Shown here: one piece after another, positions 19,569 to 28,837 of the stretch
How the letters are laid out: the number at the start of each line of letters is the position of its first letter
How positions within the stretch are numbered: the stretch's first letter is position 1
NCBI GenBank assembly: GCA_026636295.1
Contig: CP089462.1
Coordinates: forward strand, 496,001-560,000
Direction: 5' to 3'
Source: Medakamo hakoo
Taxonomy: Eukaryota; Chlorophyta; Trebouxiophyceae; Coccomyxaceae
Length of the DNA stretch: 64,000 nucleotides
Notes under the pieces: model-generated
Told to the model about the DNA's origin: nothing
Seen by the model: the letters and a program-made list of their open reading frames with translations, nothing else
The model's database searches: none
Program-made: the position numbers and the translations under genes

Positions 19569-20883
19569 ATGCTGACTCGGGCCGCCCAGCGCCCGGCCTC
19601 GAGGGGCGCCGCCGCGGGCGGCGTCGCCCGACGCGACGCCAGCGGTGGCGCGACGGCTGGTGCGTTGCTTTGCGGGCCGCTCCACGCACGCGCACGCCCT
19701 TACCACGTGTCCCCGCTGCCCACGTGGCATGCACACGCACGCACCAAACCAGGGCGCGGGCGGAAATGGGATGGGAGGCCTCGCCCTCTGCCCCTGCGCC
19801 TCTGCTTCACCCACGTCGCGAGGACACCCGACCTCCGACACGTCGCTTGCTCGTCGGGCAGCCACACACCCCTCCTCACGCTTTCCCTCCGCCCGCACAC
19901 AACAACAACCAGGCCGCCCGCCCCGGCGCCCGCCGACGCCCCGCCCGCGCGCCGCGGACCACGCCACGTCCGCCTCCACAACAACCGCGTCATCGTCCCT
20001 GCGCCCGGGAGAGACGGCCGACCAGGCGCGCGAGCGCCGGCTGCGCGAGTCCAAACGCGTCGACGAGCGCGTGAAGCTCATTGAGACGCACGCCGAGTTT
20101 CAGGCCGAGCTCGCCGCGGCTGGCGACCGCCTCGTCGTCCTGGAGGTCGGCGACCCAGACGTCTGCGAGTCCGGGTGCGAGGAAGCGGAGCTGATGTGGC
20201 GCGAGGACGCGGCCGCGGCGGCCGCGGCGGCCAAGGCCCGGTGCGTGGCTATCAAGCACACCTTCGCCCGGACGGCGCGCGACTGCCCCGACGCCGTCTT
20301 CCTGGAGCTGGACGCGGGGTCGCCCGCCGGCGCGGAAGCGGCGTCCGCGCTGGGCGTGAGCACCCTGCCGACCGTCCAGTTTTATGTGCGGGGCGCCAAG
20401 GTGTGGGAGCACGCCGGCACCAACGACATGGAACGGGACCTGGGCGAGGGCGTCCTGTTTTACGGCGATGCGGGGGGTGGCGGGCTCAAGCCCTCGGAGT
20501 TCGTCACGGAGGTGGAGGACCGGGCGGGGCTGGACGCGCTGCTGGCGGCCCGCCCGCCGTCCGAGCTCGTCGTGCTCGACGTGTCCTCGTCCTCGGCCGC
20601 GTCGTGCATCCACATCTTCCCGGCCGTCCTCGCCCTCGCCCGCAATTTCAAGGGGTACGCCTCCTTCGGCCGCCTCATGGCCGACGCGTCCGTCCCCGCG
20701 TCCGCCCTGACGACGGAGCTGGGCGTGGCCAACGTGCCGACGTTCATCTTTTTCCGCGGCGGGGTGGAGGTCGGGCGGCACGTCGGCTCGTCGCGCGGCG
20801 ACCTGATAGGCCAGATCCTGGCCGTCCAAGCGGCGGCGGGTGTCAAGCCGCCGCCGCCGCCTCCCAGGGCGGGCCGGCGGTGA
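19569..20883 (+). CDS. CDSP32: CDSP32-like double-thioredoxin plastid protein with degenerate active site
   Basis: Exons 19569-19659 and 19913-20883 give 353 residues. CDSP32 is a drought- and oxidative-stress protein of the chloroplast stroma, with two thioredoxin folds, that reduces peroxiredoxin and methionine sulfoxide reductase. The spliced N-terminus MLTRAAQRPASRGAAAGG is a good transit peptide. Diagnostic blocks are E-S-K-R-V-D-E-R, L-V-V-L-E-V, G-V-S-T-L-P-T-V-Q-F-Y, E-G-V-L-F-Y-G-D between the domains, L-V-V-L-D-V-S and G-S-S-R-G-D-L-I-G-Q-I-L. The C-terminal redox motif H-C-G-P-C of plant CDSP32 is S-A-A-S-C here (near residue 260), so only one of the two cysteines remains. The intron donor GTGCGT and phase 1 splice restore the frame. 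Confidence 0.87.
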
Positions 20884-21071
20884 GGGGGACAGGGGGCGGG
20901 GAGGACGCGTGTCGTCGTTGGTGTCAGGGAGGAGAAGTGGGTTAGATGGAATCGAGAGCTGGTTTTTGTTGTTCTTTTTTGGGGGCCGGACGAGCGGCGG
21001 GGGCCTACTTGTTTTTTTTTTTTTTCACCTGAACACGGGAATTCACACACACACACGCACACGTCATATTG

Positions 21072-22767
21072 TCATTTAGCTTTGGGCGCGATCATGTCCT
21101 CCGGCCGCACCCACGCATCAAATTCTTCGGGCGTGACCAGCCCCAACGCGAGCGTCGCTTCCTTCAGGCTCGTCCCTTCCTTGTGCGCTTTCTTGGCGGC
21201 CGCCGCCGCCTTGTCGTACCCGATGCGCGTGTTCAGCGCCGTCACCAGCATGAGGCTCGAGTGCAGCAGGGCGTCGATGCGCTTCTCGTCGGCTTGGATG
21301 CCGTCCACGCAGTGCTCCGCAAACGACATGCACCCGTCGGCCAGCAGGCGCACCGACTGCAGGAACGCCGCGCCGATGAGCGGCTTGAACACGTTGAGCT
21401 CGAAGTGGCCGGACGCCCCGCCGACCGTGATGGCGACGTTGTTGCCCATGACCTGGGCCGCGACCATCGTCAGCGCCTCGCACTGCGTCGGGTTGACTTT
21501 GCCGGGCATGATGGACGAGCCCGGCTCGTTCTCCGGCAGCCTCAGCTCGCCCAGGCCGCACCGCGGGCCCGAGCCCAGGAACCGGATGTCGTTGGCGATC
21601 TTGTACAGGGACGCCGCCACGGTGTTGAGGGCGCCCGACGCTTCCACGAGCGCGTCGTGGGCGGCCAGGGCCTCAAACTTGTTGGGGGCGGTCGTGAAGG
21701 GCAGCCCCGTCGCTGCGGCGACCGCGGCCGCGACCGCCTTGTCGAAGCCCGGCCGGGTGTTGAGGCCCGTCCCGACGGCGGTGCCGCCCTGGGCCAGCGC
21801 GTACAGGCGGGGCAGGGCCCCCTTCACGCGCTCAATGCCGGCGGCCACCTGGGCCGCGTAGCCGGAGAATTCCTGGCCGAGGGTCAGGGGCGTCGCGTCC
21901 TGCGTGTGCGTGCGCCCGATTTTGATGATGTGGCCGAAGGCGCCCGCCTTGGCGTCCAGCGACGCGTGCAGGCGTTCCAGGGCGGGGAGGAGGCGGCCCG
22001 TGACTTCGGTCGCGGCGGCGATGTGCATGACGCTGGGGAACGTGTCGTTGGACGACTGGCCCTTGTTGACGTGGTCGTTCGGGTGGACGGCGCCCCGCCG
22101 CTCCTCGGCCGGCGCGCCGCGGGTCACGCCCAACAGCTCCGCCGCCCGGTTGGCGATGACCTCGTTCGCGTTCATGTTGGACTGGGTGCCGCTGCCCGTC
22201 TGCCAGATGACGAGCGGGAAGTGGTCGTCCAGCCGCCCGTCCGCGACTTCGCCCGCCGCGGCCTGGATCGCGGCCGCCAGGTCGGGCGGCAGGTCGCCAA
22301 ACTGTGCGTTGACGGCCGCCGCCGCGGCTTTGAGCACGCCAAAGGCGCGGACGATGGGTTCGGGCATGCGTTCGCGGGGGCCGCCGATCTTGAAGTTTTG
22401 CAGGGAGCGCTGTGTTTGGGCGCCCCAGTACCTGTGGCGGGGGGAGGGATGGAGAGGTTGAGCGGCGCGCGCGCGCGCGCGCGCGCGGCACGAATGGGGC
22501 CGTCGCCGCTGTTCGTCTCCCCCCCGCCTCTCCCCAATCCCAGACACCGCTCCATCCTTACTTGTCCGCCGGCACTTCCAGCGGCCCAAAGGTGTCGTAC
22601 TCCGTGCGGGTGGGGCCCGGATGAGAAGGGGTGTGCAACGGACGGCGCGTGCAGGCGAGCGCCGGCGCGGCCGTCACGCTTGTGGAGCGGAAGCGGGGCA
22701 GGACCGCTTCCTCGACCGCGAGCGCGCCGCGACGGGTGGCGGCCAGGGCCACGACCCGGCGCATCAT
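21072..22767 (-). CDS. FUM1: Class II fumarate hydratase, mitochondrial
   Basis: Exons 22562-22767 and 21072-22431 join across a 130-nt intron (GACAA|GTAAGG...CACAG) to give about 521 residues. Fumarase hydrates fumarate to malate in the TCA cycle. The family start T-R[24 protein letters not shown] spans the splice junction, which confirms it. Active-site blocks include [37 protein letters not shown] and the signature [13 protein letters not shown] near residue 373. The first 50 residues are rich in Arg, Ala and Thr, fitting a mitochondrial presequence. Either of the two leading Met codons (22767 or 22764) may start it. The intron contains a (GC)n run. Confidence 0.96.
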
Positions 22768-22960
22768 CGAGCGGGAGGCTGGGACGGGGAGGGGGAGGAC
22801 GCGCTGCCGCAGCCGTCAAGAGAGAAGGGCGCAGTGAACACAGCGTGCGCGACCGCCCCCCCACCCAAAGAAACAGCTGCTGCTGGGGGAGGCGGCGTTT
22901 ACACACTTGCCCCCTCCACACACATGCACGCACGCACACAACGCGCCCCTCGGCGCCCCA

Positions 22961-23341
22961 TCACCCAGGCCCCACCTTGGGGATGTCGTGGTGTTCGGAC
23001 AGGCTCGCCAGGTGCGCGTTGAAGGCGTCGACGCGCTCGCGGTGCGACTGCGCCGCCAGCGCCCTGATGCGCGCCGCCTCCCGGGCGGCCATGGCCGCGT
23101 CGTGCCGGCGCTGGGCTTCCGTCCGCGTGTCCGCGGGAGGTGGGGGTTGGCGGGAGGTGGACGGGTCGCCAGCGTCGGCCTTGCCGCCACCCTCTTCACC
23201 CAGCGGGACCAGCGCGCGGGCGTCGTCGCCGCCCCCGTCCTTGTCCTTTCTACTCGACGATTTCTTCTTTTTCTTCTTTTTGTCGACGCCCGGCAGGCTT
23301 GCGCCGCCCTTGAGGTTGAGCTTGCCGCCGACAAAGGACAT
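22961..23341 (-). CDS. FAM32A: FAM32A-like small nuclear protein
   Basis: A single exon encodes 126 residues. FAM32A is a conserved lysine-rich nuclear protein; the human form has been seen in the C* spliceosome near the active site. The sequence starts [13 protein letters not shown], has a poly-lysine block, and ends with the family signature [12 protein letters not shown], then S-E-H-H-D-I-P-K-V. Met 23341 is chosen over the upstream ATG at 23398 because it places the conserved K-L-x-L-K-G motif at the start. After P-K-V the frame ends G-P-G-stop; animal homologues end slightly differently, so a last short exon after the GTGGGG at this point cannot be fully excluded. It lies 53 bp downstream of OST4 on the same strand. 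Confidence 0.82.
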   Translation of the reverse strand: MSFVGGKLNLKGGASLPGVDKKKKKKKSSSRKDKDGGGDDARALVPLGEEGGGKADAGDPSTSRQPPPPADTRTEAQRRHDAAMAAREAARIRALAAQSHRERVDAFNAHLASLSEHHDIPKVGPG

Positions 23342-23394
23342 GATGAGAGGTGGTGGCGGGAGAGAGTGAAGGTAAACAAAAAACTCTTCCTTGT

Positions 23395-23683
23395 TCAAGC
23401 GTCGCCGGCCAGGTAGTGGTACGCCATCAACAGGGCGACGAGCGTGAGGCCCAGAATGTTCTGTTGTGAGGAGTGGTGGGTGGTGGAGTCAGTGGGGCGG
23501 GGGCGCGGGAACGCACCAAGTGGGGCGTGTGCCCCTTTTGAATGCACTTGGCCGGTCGGGCACACACACACGCCGCGCCCGGCCAGGCATGAGAGGCTGG
23601 CGAGCCTGCTGCCGAGCCGGGTGGATTCTACAGACCCTGCAGCCCCTCACCGTGAAGAAGCCGAGGTCGCGCTCGTCGATCAT
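23395..23683 (-). CDS. OST4: OST4, 32-residue subunit of oligosaccharyltransferase, 2 exons
   Basis: Exons 23651-23683 (11 codons) and 23395-23460 join across a 190-nt intron (ACG|GTGAGG...CAG) to give [11 protein letters not shown] then [19 protein letters not shown] and two final residues. OST4 is a single-span ER membrane microprotein that links STT3 to other subunits of the N-glycosylation complex. The plant protein starts M-x-D-D-x-D-L-G-F-F and has the same L-x-x-x-x-A-Y-H-Y end, so nearly every residue class matches. The intron falls right after the N-terminal lumenal segment and separates it from the membrane helix. Neither exon would be called by a usual length cut-off. The start codon is divergent from uS15, 702 bp away. 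Confidence 0.9.
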
Positions 23684-24385
23684 GACGGTGAGAGCTCGGG
23701 ACGAGTCGAGAGAGCGAGCGCGCGGGAATAGCAGACTGCTTCGGCGCGCCGCCGGCAGGGCCTCCCCACTCCCTTTTTTTTTCCTGTCGGCGTCTGCAGG
23801 TCAGTGCCCTGCCCTCGTTTGCTTTATCGGCCTGCAGTGCGTGGCCTACAGGCCCGTGTCCGTGCCCACCCCACATCGTGCTGGGCGCCCACCCCTCCGC
23901 GGCCGGGCCGCGCGTGGGCAGGCAAAAAAGACGCAGCCATCGACGCGGGCAGCCGTCGGGCTGCGTGAGGGGGCCTGTGGTTGGCCCAGCTCCACCCCGC
24001 TTGCGTCCATCGTGGGTTCCGGTGACCATCATGGACGTTGCTGTCGATGGCGTGGCAGTTGAAGGCGCCCCAGCCGACGGCCGTGCCGCCGTTTTGCAGT
24101 GCTGGCCGCCCTTCGCGCCGCTGCGAGAGATCGGCAGCGTTTGGAGAACGCCGCCGTGCACCAGTGCCGGCGCGTGTATGCCCCTGCCACCCATGCCAGC
24201 CCGGCCTTTGAATGCGTGGGCTGTGGATGCGGGCGGTACCAGACTTGCCCAACCTCTAAGCAGGGCGCGGGCCGCTCTCACGCGAGGGGCCGTCGCGCCG
24301 CCGCTTGCTCCACGCCGCACTCACGCCCGCCCCGCCGCCCACCCACACCCCCTTCCACAGAGAAAAACACAACACACCTGCAACC
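23684..24385. promoter_or_regulatory. Intergenic OST4/uS15 divergent region
   Basis: This 702-bp stretch between two divergent starts has open frames on both strands, but none shows a recognisable domain or plausible splice structure. A T run lies near 23777-23786. No tRNA B box or snoRNA box pair was found. It probably serves as promoter and 5' UTR DNA for both genes. Confidence 0.45.
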
Positions 24386-25139
24386 ATGGGTCGCATGCAC
24401 TCCAAGGGCAAGGGCATGTCGTCCTCGGCCCTGCCGTACCGCCGCTCCGCGCCGAGCTGGCTGAAGACGACGCCGGCCGAGGTGAGTTTGTCGCGATTTT
24501 CGGGGGGAGGGCCGTGCGGCGTAGGGTACAGTTGATCGTGCGGGCGTCGCTGGCACACGGCGCTACGAACGGTCGTGACTGCCGTGCGGCAAGCGGAGGG
24601 AGAGGCGGAACCCAGGGCAGGGCGCGGCGGGCGTCCGGCTAACGCTCCGACCGATCGGCGCTCGGCGGCTACCCTCCTCCTCCCTGCTCCCCCCGAACCT
24701 GCCCGCCCATCCATCGCGTCGCTCACGCACCACCCGCGCACCACCACCACCCCCACCCCCACCCCCCTCCCTTCCCCAGGTCACCGACCACATCTGCAAG
24801 CTGGCCAAAAAGGGCCTGCGCCCCTCCCAGATCGGCGTCGTCCTGCGCGACTCCCACGGCGTCGCCCAGGTCTCGGCCGTCACGGGCTCCAAGGTCCTCC
24901 GCATCCTGAAGGGCCAGGGCCTGGCGCCCGAGATCCCGGAGGACCTGTACTTCCTCATCAAGAAGGCCGTGTCCATGCGCAAGCACCTGGACTCGTTCCG
25001 CAAGGACCGCGACGGCAAGTTCCGCCTCATCCTCGTCGAGTCGCGCATCCACCGCCTGGCGCGCTACTACAAGCGCGCCAAGAAGCTGCCGCCCACCTGG
25101 AAGTACGAGTCGGCGACGGCGAGCGCGTTGGTGAGCTGA
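24386..25139 (+). CDS. RPS13: 40S ribosomal protein uS15 (S13)
   Basis: Exons 24386-24481 and 24780-25139 give 151 residues, exactly the usual eukaryotic length. uS15 binds helix h22 of 18S rRNA in the small-subunit body. The protein starts [18 protein letters not shown] and continues P-S-W-L-K. After the splice come [13 protein letters not shown]-x-P-S-Q-I-G-V, L-R-D-S-H-G and the C-terminal K-K-L-P-P[14 protein letters not shown]. The last residues are usually L-V-A. The final GTGAGC could act as a donor and a T-rich CAG lies at 25230-25240, but splicing there would append an unconserved tail, so the TGA at 25137-25139 is preferred. TGTAA follows at 25203. Confidence 0.97.
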
Positions 25140-25202
25140 TGCGCGCGTGCGCGGGTGCGCGCGTCATTTCTGCGGTGGTGGCGGTCGGGGTGCTCTTCAG
25201 TG

Positions 25203-25207
25203 TGTAA
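25203..25207 (+). terminator. TGTAA poly(A) signal candidate for uS15
   Basis: TGTAA lies 64 bp after the stop codon of the ribosomal protein gene. Confidence 0.4.
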
Positions 25208-25439
25208 GACGAAAGTGTCTTTCTTTTTGTTTTTTCCAGGTGCACGTCCCGCGCCGGTCAATCAGTCTACAAGAAATACACACTCCACGCCCCGCCCCGC
25301 CCTCGCACGCTGCTCACTCACTTACTCGCTGCCGGGCGCGGGCGGAAAACAGGAAGGACACATTTAGCACATCGCGACAAAAATTGGAAGGTGGGGGGGT
25401 GGCTGGTTGGGGTGGGGGGTGGCTGCGCCGCGCTGCGCT

Positions 25440-26557
25440 CTACCCACCACCGCCCAGCGCCGCCGCCGCCTGGCCCAGCACAAACGAGCACGTCGCGCAC
25501 GTGATCGCGCACCCGAGGATGTCCATGACCACCTGGACGGACGTCCCCGCGTTGGCGGGGTCCCACCCCGCCCGGGCCAGGCCAAAGGGCAGGGCGGTGC
25601 CCACGCCGACGGACGTGAGGACAATGGCGAAGAGCGACGCCGAAATGGCGGCCGCGTCCGTGTTCGACCCGCCCGAGGCCGCGACGCGGGCAAAGCCGCC
25701 GGCGGCGAGGCCCGTCGCCAGCAGCGCGCCGACCGCGAGCTGGTGCCCCAGCTCCCGGCCAAAGTCGGCGGCGCTCGGGCGCAGCGTGCCCGTCGCCAGC
25801 CCGCGGATGACGTGGATCGACGACTGGCCGCCCGCGTTGCCGCCCGCGCCCACGAGCATGGTCAGGAAGAGTGTGACGACCAGGTGGTCGCGCAGCAGGT
25901 CGGCGTACGAGTCCAGGACGAGCGACGAGACGGACTGCAGGGCGAGGAGCCCGAGCAACCACCGGCCGCGCGCCCAGGCCTCCGCCAGGACGGGCGGGTT
26001 GGCGGGCGGCAGGTCCAGGAGCTCGCACACCTCGGCGTCGGGCAGGCCGGAGTCGCACAGGGCGGCCAGCGCCCGGTCGGTCGCGCGTGGGGAGGGCGAC
26101 CCCGACGCCGACGGAGAGGTGGGTGGAGAGGGCCGCTGGTCGGCGACGGGCGACGCCAGGCCGACCCCTTCCTCCGTCTGGACGGGGGCGTCGACGGGGC
26201 CGCGCGTGGCGGGGATGGCCGTGGTGGGCGGGCCGGCTGCGGGCAGGTGTCGTGGTTGGTGAGAGGGGGAGACGCGCGGGTGGTTGGTCGAGTGGCAGGC
26301 GCGCGCGCGGTGCGAGGAGCCCCATGCAAGACCCGAAAACGGCGCACGCGACAGCCGCATGCCACCCCGACGCCCACCCGCTCACCAGGAGGAGGCCGTC
26401 CCACTCCTGCTCGTGGAGCCGGCGGAGGCGGGTCGGTGGCAGCCGCGGCAGCGACGACGACTGGAGGGAAGGCGAGGTGTCGGCGCGCCGACGTCGGCAG
26501 TGGCGCGGCCGCAGCGCGCCGCCGGACGACCGCGGTGAAGGGCAAGCGGCACGACAT
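25440..26557 (-). CDS. MgtE/SLC41-type divalent cation transporter, likely plastid
   Basis: Exons 26386-26557 and 25440-26236 join across a 149-nt GTGAGC...CGCAG intron to give 322 residues. MgtE-type proteins are Mg2+ channels or transporters. The C-terminal half is the membrane domain: R-W-L-L-G-L-L-A-L-Q, V-V-T-L-F-L-T-M-L-V-G-A-G-G-N-A-G-G-Q with the pore-region G-G-N-x-G-x-Q motif, and three further hydrophobic helices. The acidic N domain and the CBS pair that gate bacterial MgtE are absent. The N-terminus (MSCRLPFTAVVRRRAAAAP, then V-V-V-A-A-A-A) is a good chloroplast transit peptide with a V-x-A-A cleavage site. In-frame ATGs at 26635 and 26704 are possible earlier starts. Metal specificity is inferred from the family only. 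Confidence 0.82.
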
Positions 26558-26890
26558 CACCGCCGCCGGGCTGGTGGCAGGGGAGGGCGCCGCCGCGCCC
26601 GGCCGCGTCGGCAGGGGCGGGCTGGCCAGGGGCATGGGTGGAAGGAGGCGCCCCCTCTGCCTGTTTTTTTGGCGCCGCGTCTCGTTTTCGCTGTGGTTTG
26701 CCAAAGGAAAAAGGCTACGCTACATAGAAAAAAAAAATTGTCGGCTCCTCTGCATTTTTGCAAGTTCGCGGCAGGGACGACGCGCCCGCCCCACAAAACC
26801 TCCTTACCAGGCAGGGAACACACACACACCCTCCACGCCAGTCCCATAGTTAGTTTAGTCAGCCGGCGCGCGCACTGAGAGAGAGCGGCG
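26558..26890. promoter_or_regulatory. Shared divergent region MgtE-like/UTP7
   Basis: The 333 bp hold an A run (about 26725-26740) and a CA repeat, and may include the N-terminal extension of the MgtE-like protein. No separate gene is seen. Confidence 0.4.
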
Positions 26891-28755
26891 ATGACGACCG
26901 ACGGCGCGGCCGGTCCGGCCGCCGCCGGCGCAAAGAAGCGGTGAGTCGGGCGCGACGGGGGGTTCCAGGGACAGTCAGCCACACGTCTGGGTGAGGCGTG
27001 CATTGAACCATCGTAGGCGGTGACATGAAACGTGCCGGATGGGCGGCCTGCCCCGGCGGCGCGCCCTCAATGCACACTCACGGCGGCTCTCGCTCTCTCT
27101 GCACCCCCTCCAGGCGCCGCCTCCCCCCGGCCGCCCGGTCCGCCGCCCGTGCGTCCGGGACCACCGCCCCATCCTTCCACCGCGGCGCCCCACTCGCCAC
27201 CCGGTCCATTCCGGACAAAAAGCTGCGGGGTAAACTGCGCCACGGCGAAGTGCTGGCAGCCGAAGCGGCCGCGTCCGCGTCGGCCGCGCACGCGTGGCTG
27301 CTGCCAGCCGAGGCTGGCGGCCTGGAAGCCGAGCCCGGCACGCTCGAACGGACGTGGAAAGTCACGCAAGCCGACCTGGCCACGATCGCCGAAGCCGGCG
27401 CCGCCCGCAAGGCTTTTGACCTGCCCCTGCCGGACCTGGGGCCCTACGCCGTCGACTACTCCAGGAACGGGCGTTTCCTGCTGCTGGGCGGCGTGCGCGG
27501 CCACCTCGCGGTCGTCGACTGGGCGCGGGCCGCGCCCGTCTGTGAAGTCTTTCCCAAAGAGACCGTCCGCGACGCGGTCTTCCTGCACAACGAGTCCTTT
27601 TTCGCGGCGGCCCAGGCCCGCCACGTCTACATCTACGACAAGCGGGGGATAGAGGTGCACGCGGCGCGCGACCACGGCGGCGCCGCGCGCCTCGCGTTCC
27701 TGCCCCACCACTTTTTGCTCGCGTCGCTCGCCGACGGCGGCGTCTTGCGCTACCAGGACACGACGACGGGCGAGATCGTGGCCACGCACCGCACCCGCCC
27801 CGGCGGGGGCGCGCGCCCCGTGCTGGCCCGCAACCCCTGGAATGGCGTCCTGGTGACGGGCGCGTCCAACGGCACGGTCTCCATGTGGACGCCCAACTCC
27901 AACGTGGCCGTCGCCAAGCTGCTCGCGCACCAGGGCCCAGTCCGCGCCATTGCGGTGGACGCCCAGGGCCGCCACATGGTCACGGCGGGCACGGACGGCC
28001 AGGTCCGCGTGTGGGACGTGCGGGCGTTCAAGCCGCTCCAGTCATATTTCGCGCGCGCGCCCGCGACGAGCCTGGACATTTCGCAGCGCGGGCTTGTCGC
28101 CGTGGGAGCCGGCCGGTCCGTCTCCGTCTGGCAGGGCATGTGTGAGGCGGGCATCAAAGCCCAGTCGCCGTACATGCGCGTCGACCTGCCCGCGGGCGAG
28201 TTGCGCGACCTGGCCTTTTGCCCGTTTGACGACGTGCTGGGGTGTGGGCACGCGCGCGGTTTCACGTCCGCCCTCATCCCTGGCGCGGGCGAACCCAACC
28301 TGGATTCCTGGGTGGCCGACCCGTACGCGGGGAAGCGGGCGCGCCGGGAGGGCGAGGTGCGGGCCCTGCTCGACAAGCTGCCGGCCGCGTCCATCGTCCT
28401 CGACCCGGACACCATCGGCCGGGTCGCCAAGGAGCCGCGCGCCGTGCGGGAGGAGCGCGCGGCGGCGGCGCGGGCGGCCGCTGCGGCTGCGGCGGCTGCA
28501 AAAGCCAAGGCTCTGGGCGCGGCGTCCGGACCGGCCCGCATGAAGGGCAAGAACAAGCCGACCCGGCGCCAGAAAAAGAAGCAGTTTGTGATTGTGGAGG
28601 AGCGCAAGGCCGGGCTGCGCGGCAAGATTGGTGGTGGCGCGCCGCAGTTGACCGTGGAAGAGAGGGCGGCCAAGCGGGATGCGGAAGCGGCGGCGGCGGT
28701 TCCCGAAGGCGCGCCGGCGGCGCTGGCCCGTTTTTACAGGCGGGGCGTGGAGTGA
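26891..28755 (+). CDS. UTP7: UTP7/WDR46 (BING4) small-subunit processome WD40 protein
   Basis: Exons 26891-26940 and 27114-28755 give 563 residues. UTP7/WDR46 is a nucleolar component of the SSU processome needed for 18S rRNA maturation. The protein has a basic N-terminus and the block I-P-D-K-K-L-R-G-K-L-R-H-G-E. WD40 repeats follow, including V-T-A-G-T-D-G-Q-V-R-V-W-D-V-R and G-A-S-N-G-T-V-S-M-W. The BING4 C-terminal domain shows F-C-P-F-D-D-V-L-G-C-G-H and S-A-L-I-P-G-A-G-E-P-N-x-D-S-W. A basic segment G-K-N-K-P-T-R-R-Q-K-K-K-Q lies near the end. The phase-2 splice CG|G restores an arginine run. It is divergent from the MgtE-like gene and is followed by the DUS gene 82 bp downstream. Confidence 0.95.
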
Positions 28756-28837
28756 GGGGGAGAGGGTTGGGGAGGTTGCAACGAACGAACACGCAGACAC
28801 AAACAAGGCAAGCACGCGTTCATTCTTTTTTTCCGGG

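Noticed and set aside
23684-24385. Search for tRNA or snoRNA genes in the longer gene-free stretches
   Set aside because: No pair of A and B boxes, no C/D box pair and no Sm site were found here or in 36934-37694, 46474-47252 and 61191-61674.
25131-25330. Possible third exon of uS15 after GTGAGC, with a T-rich CAG near 25240
   Set aside because: Splicing would add an unconserved tail, while the TGA at 25137-25139 gives the exact family length of 151.
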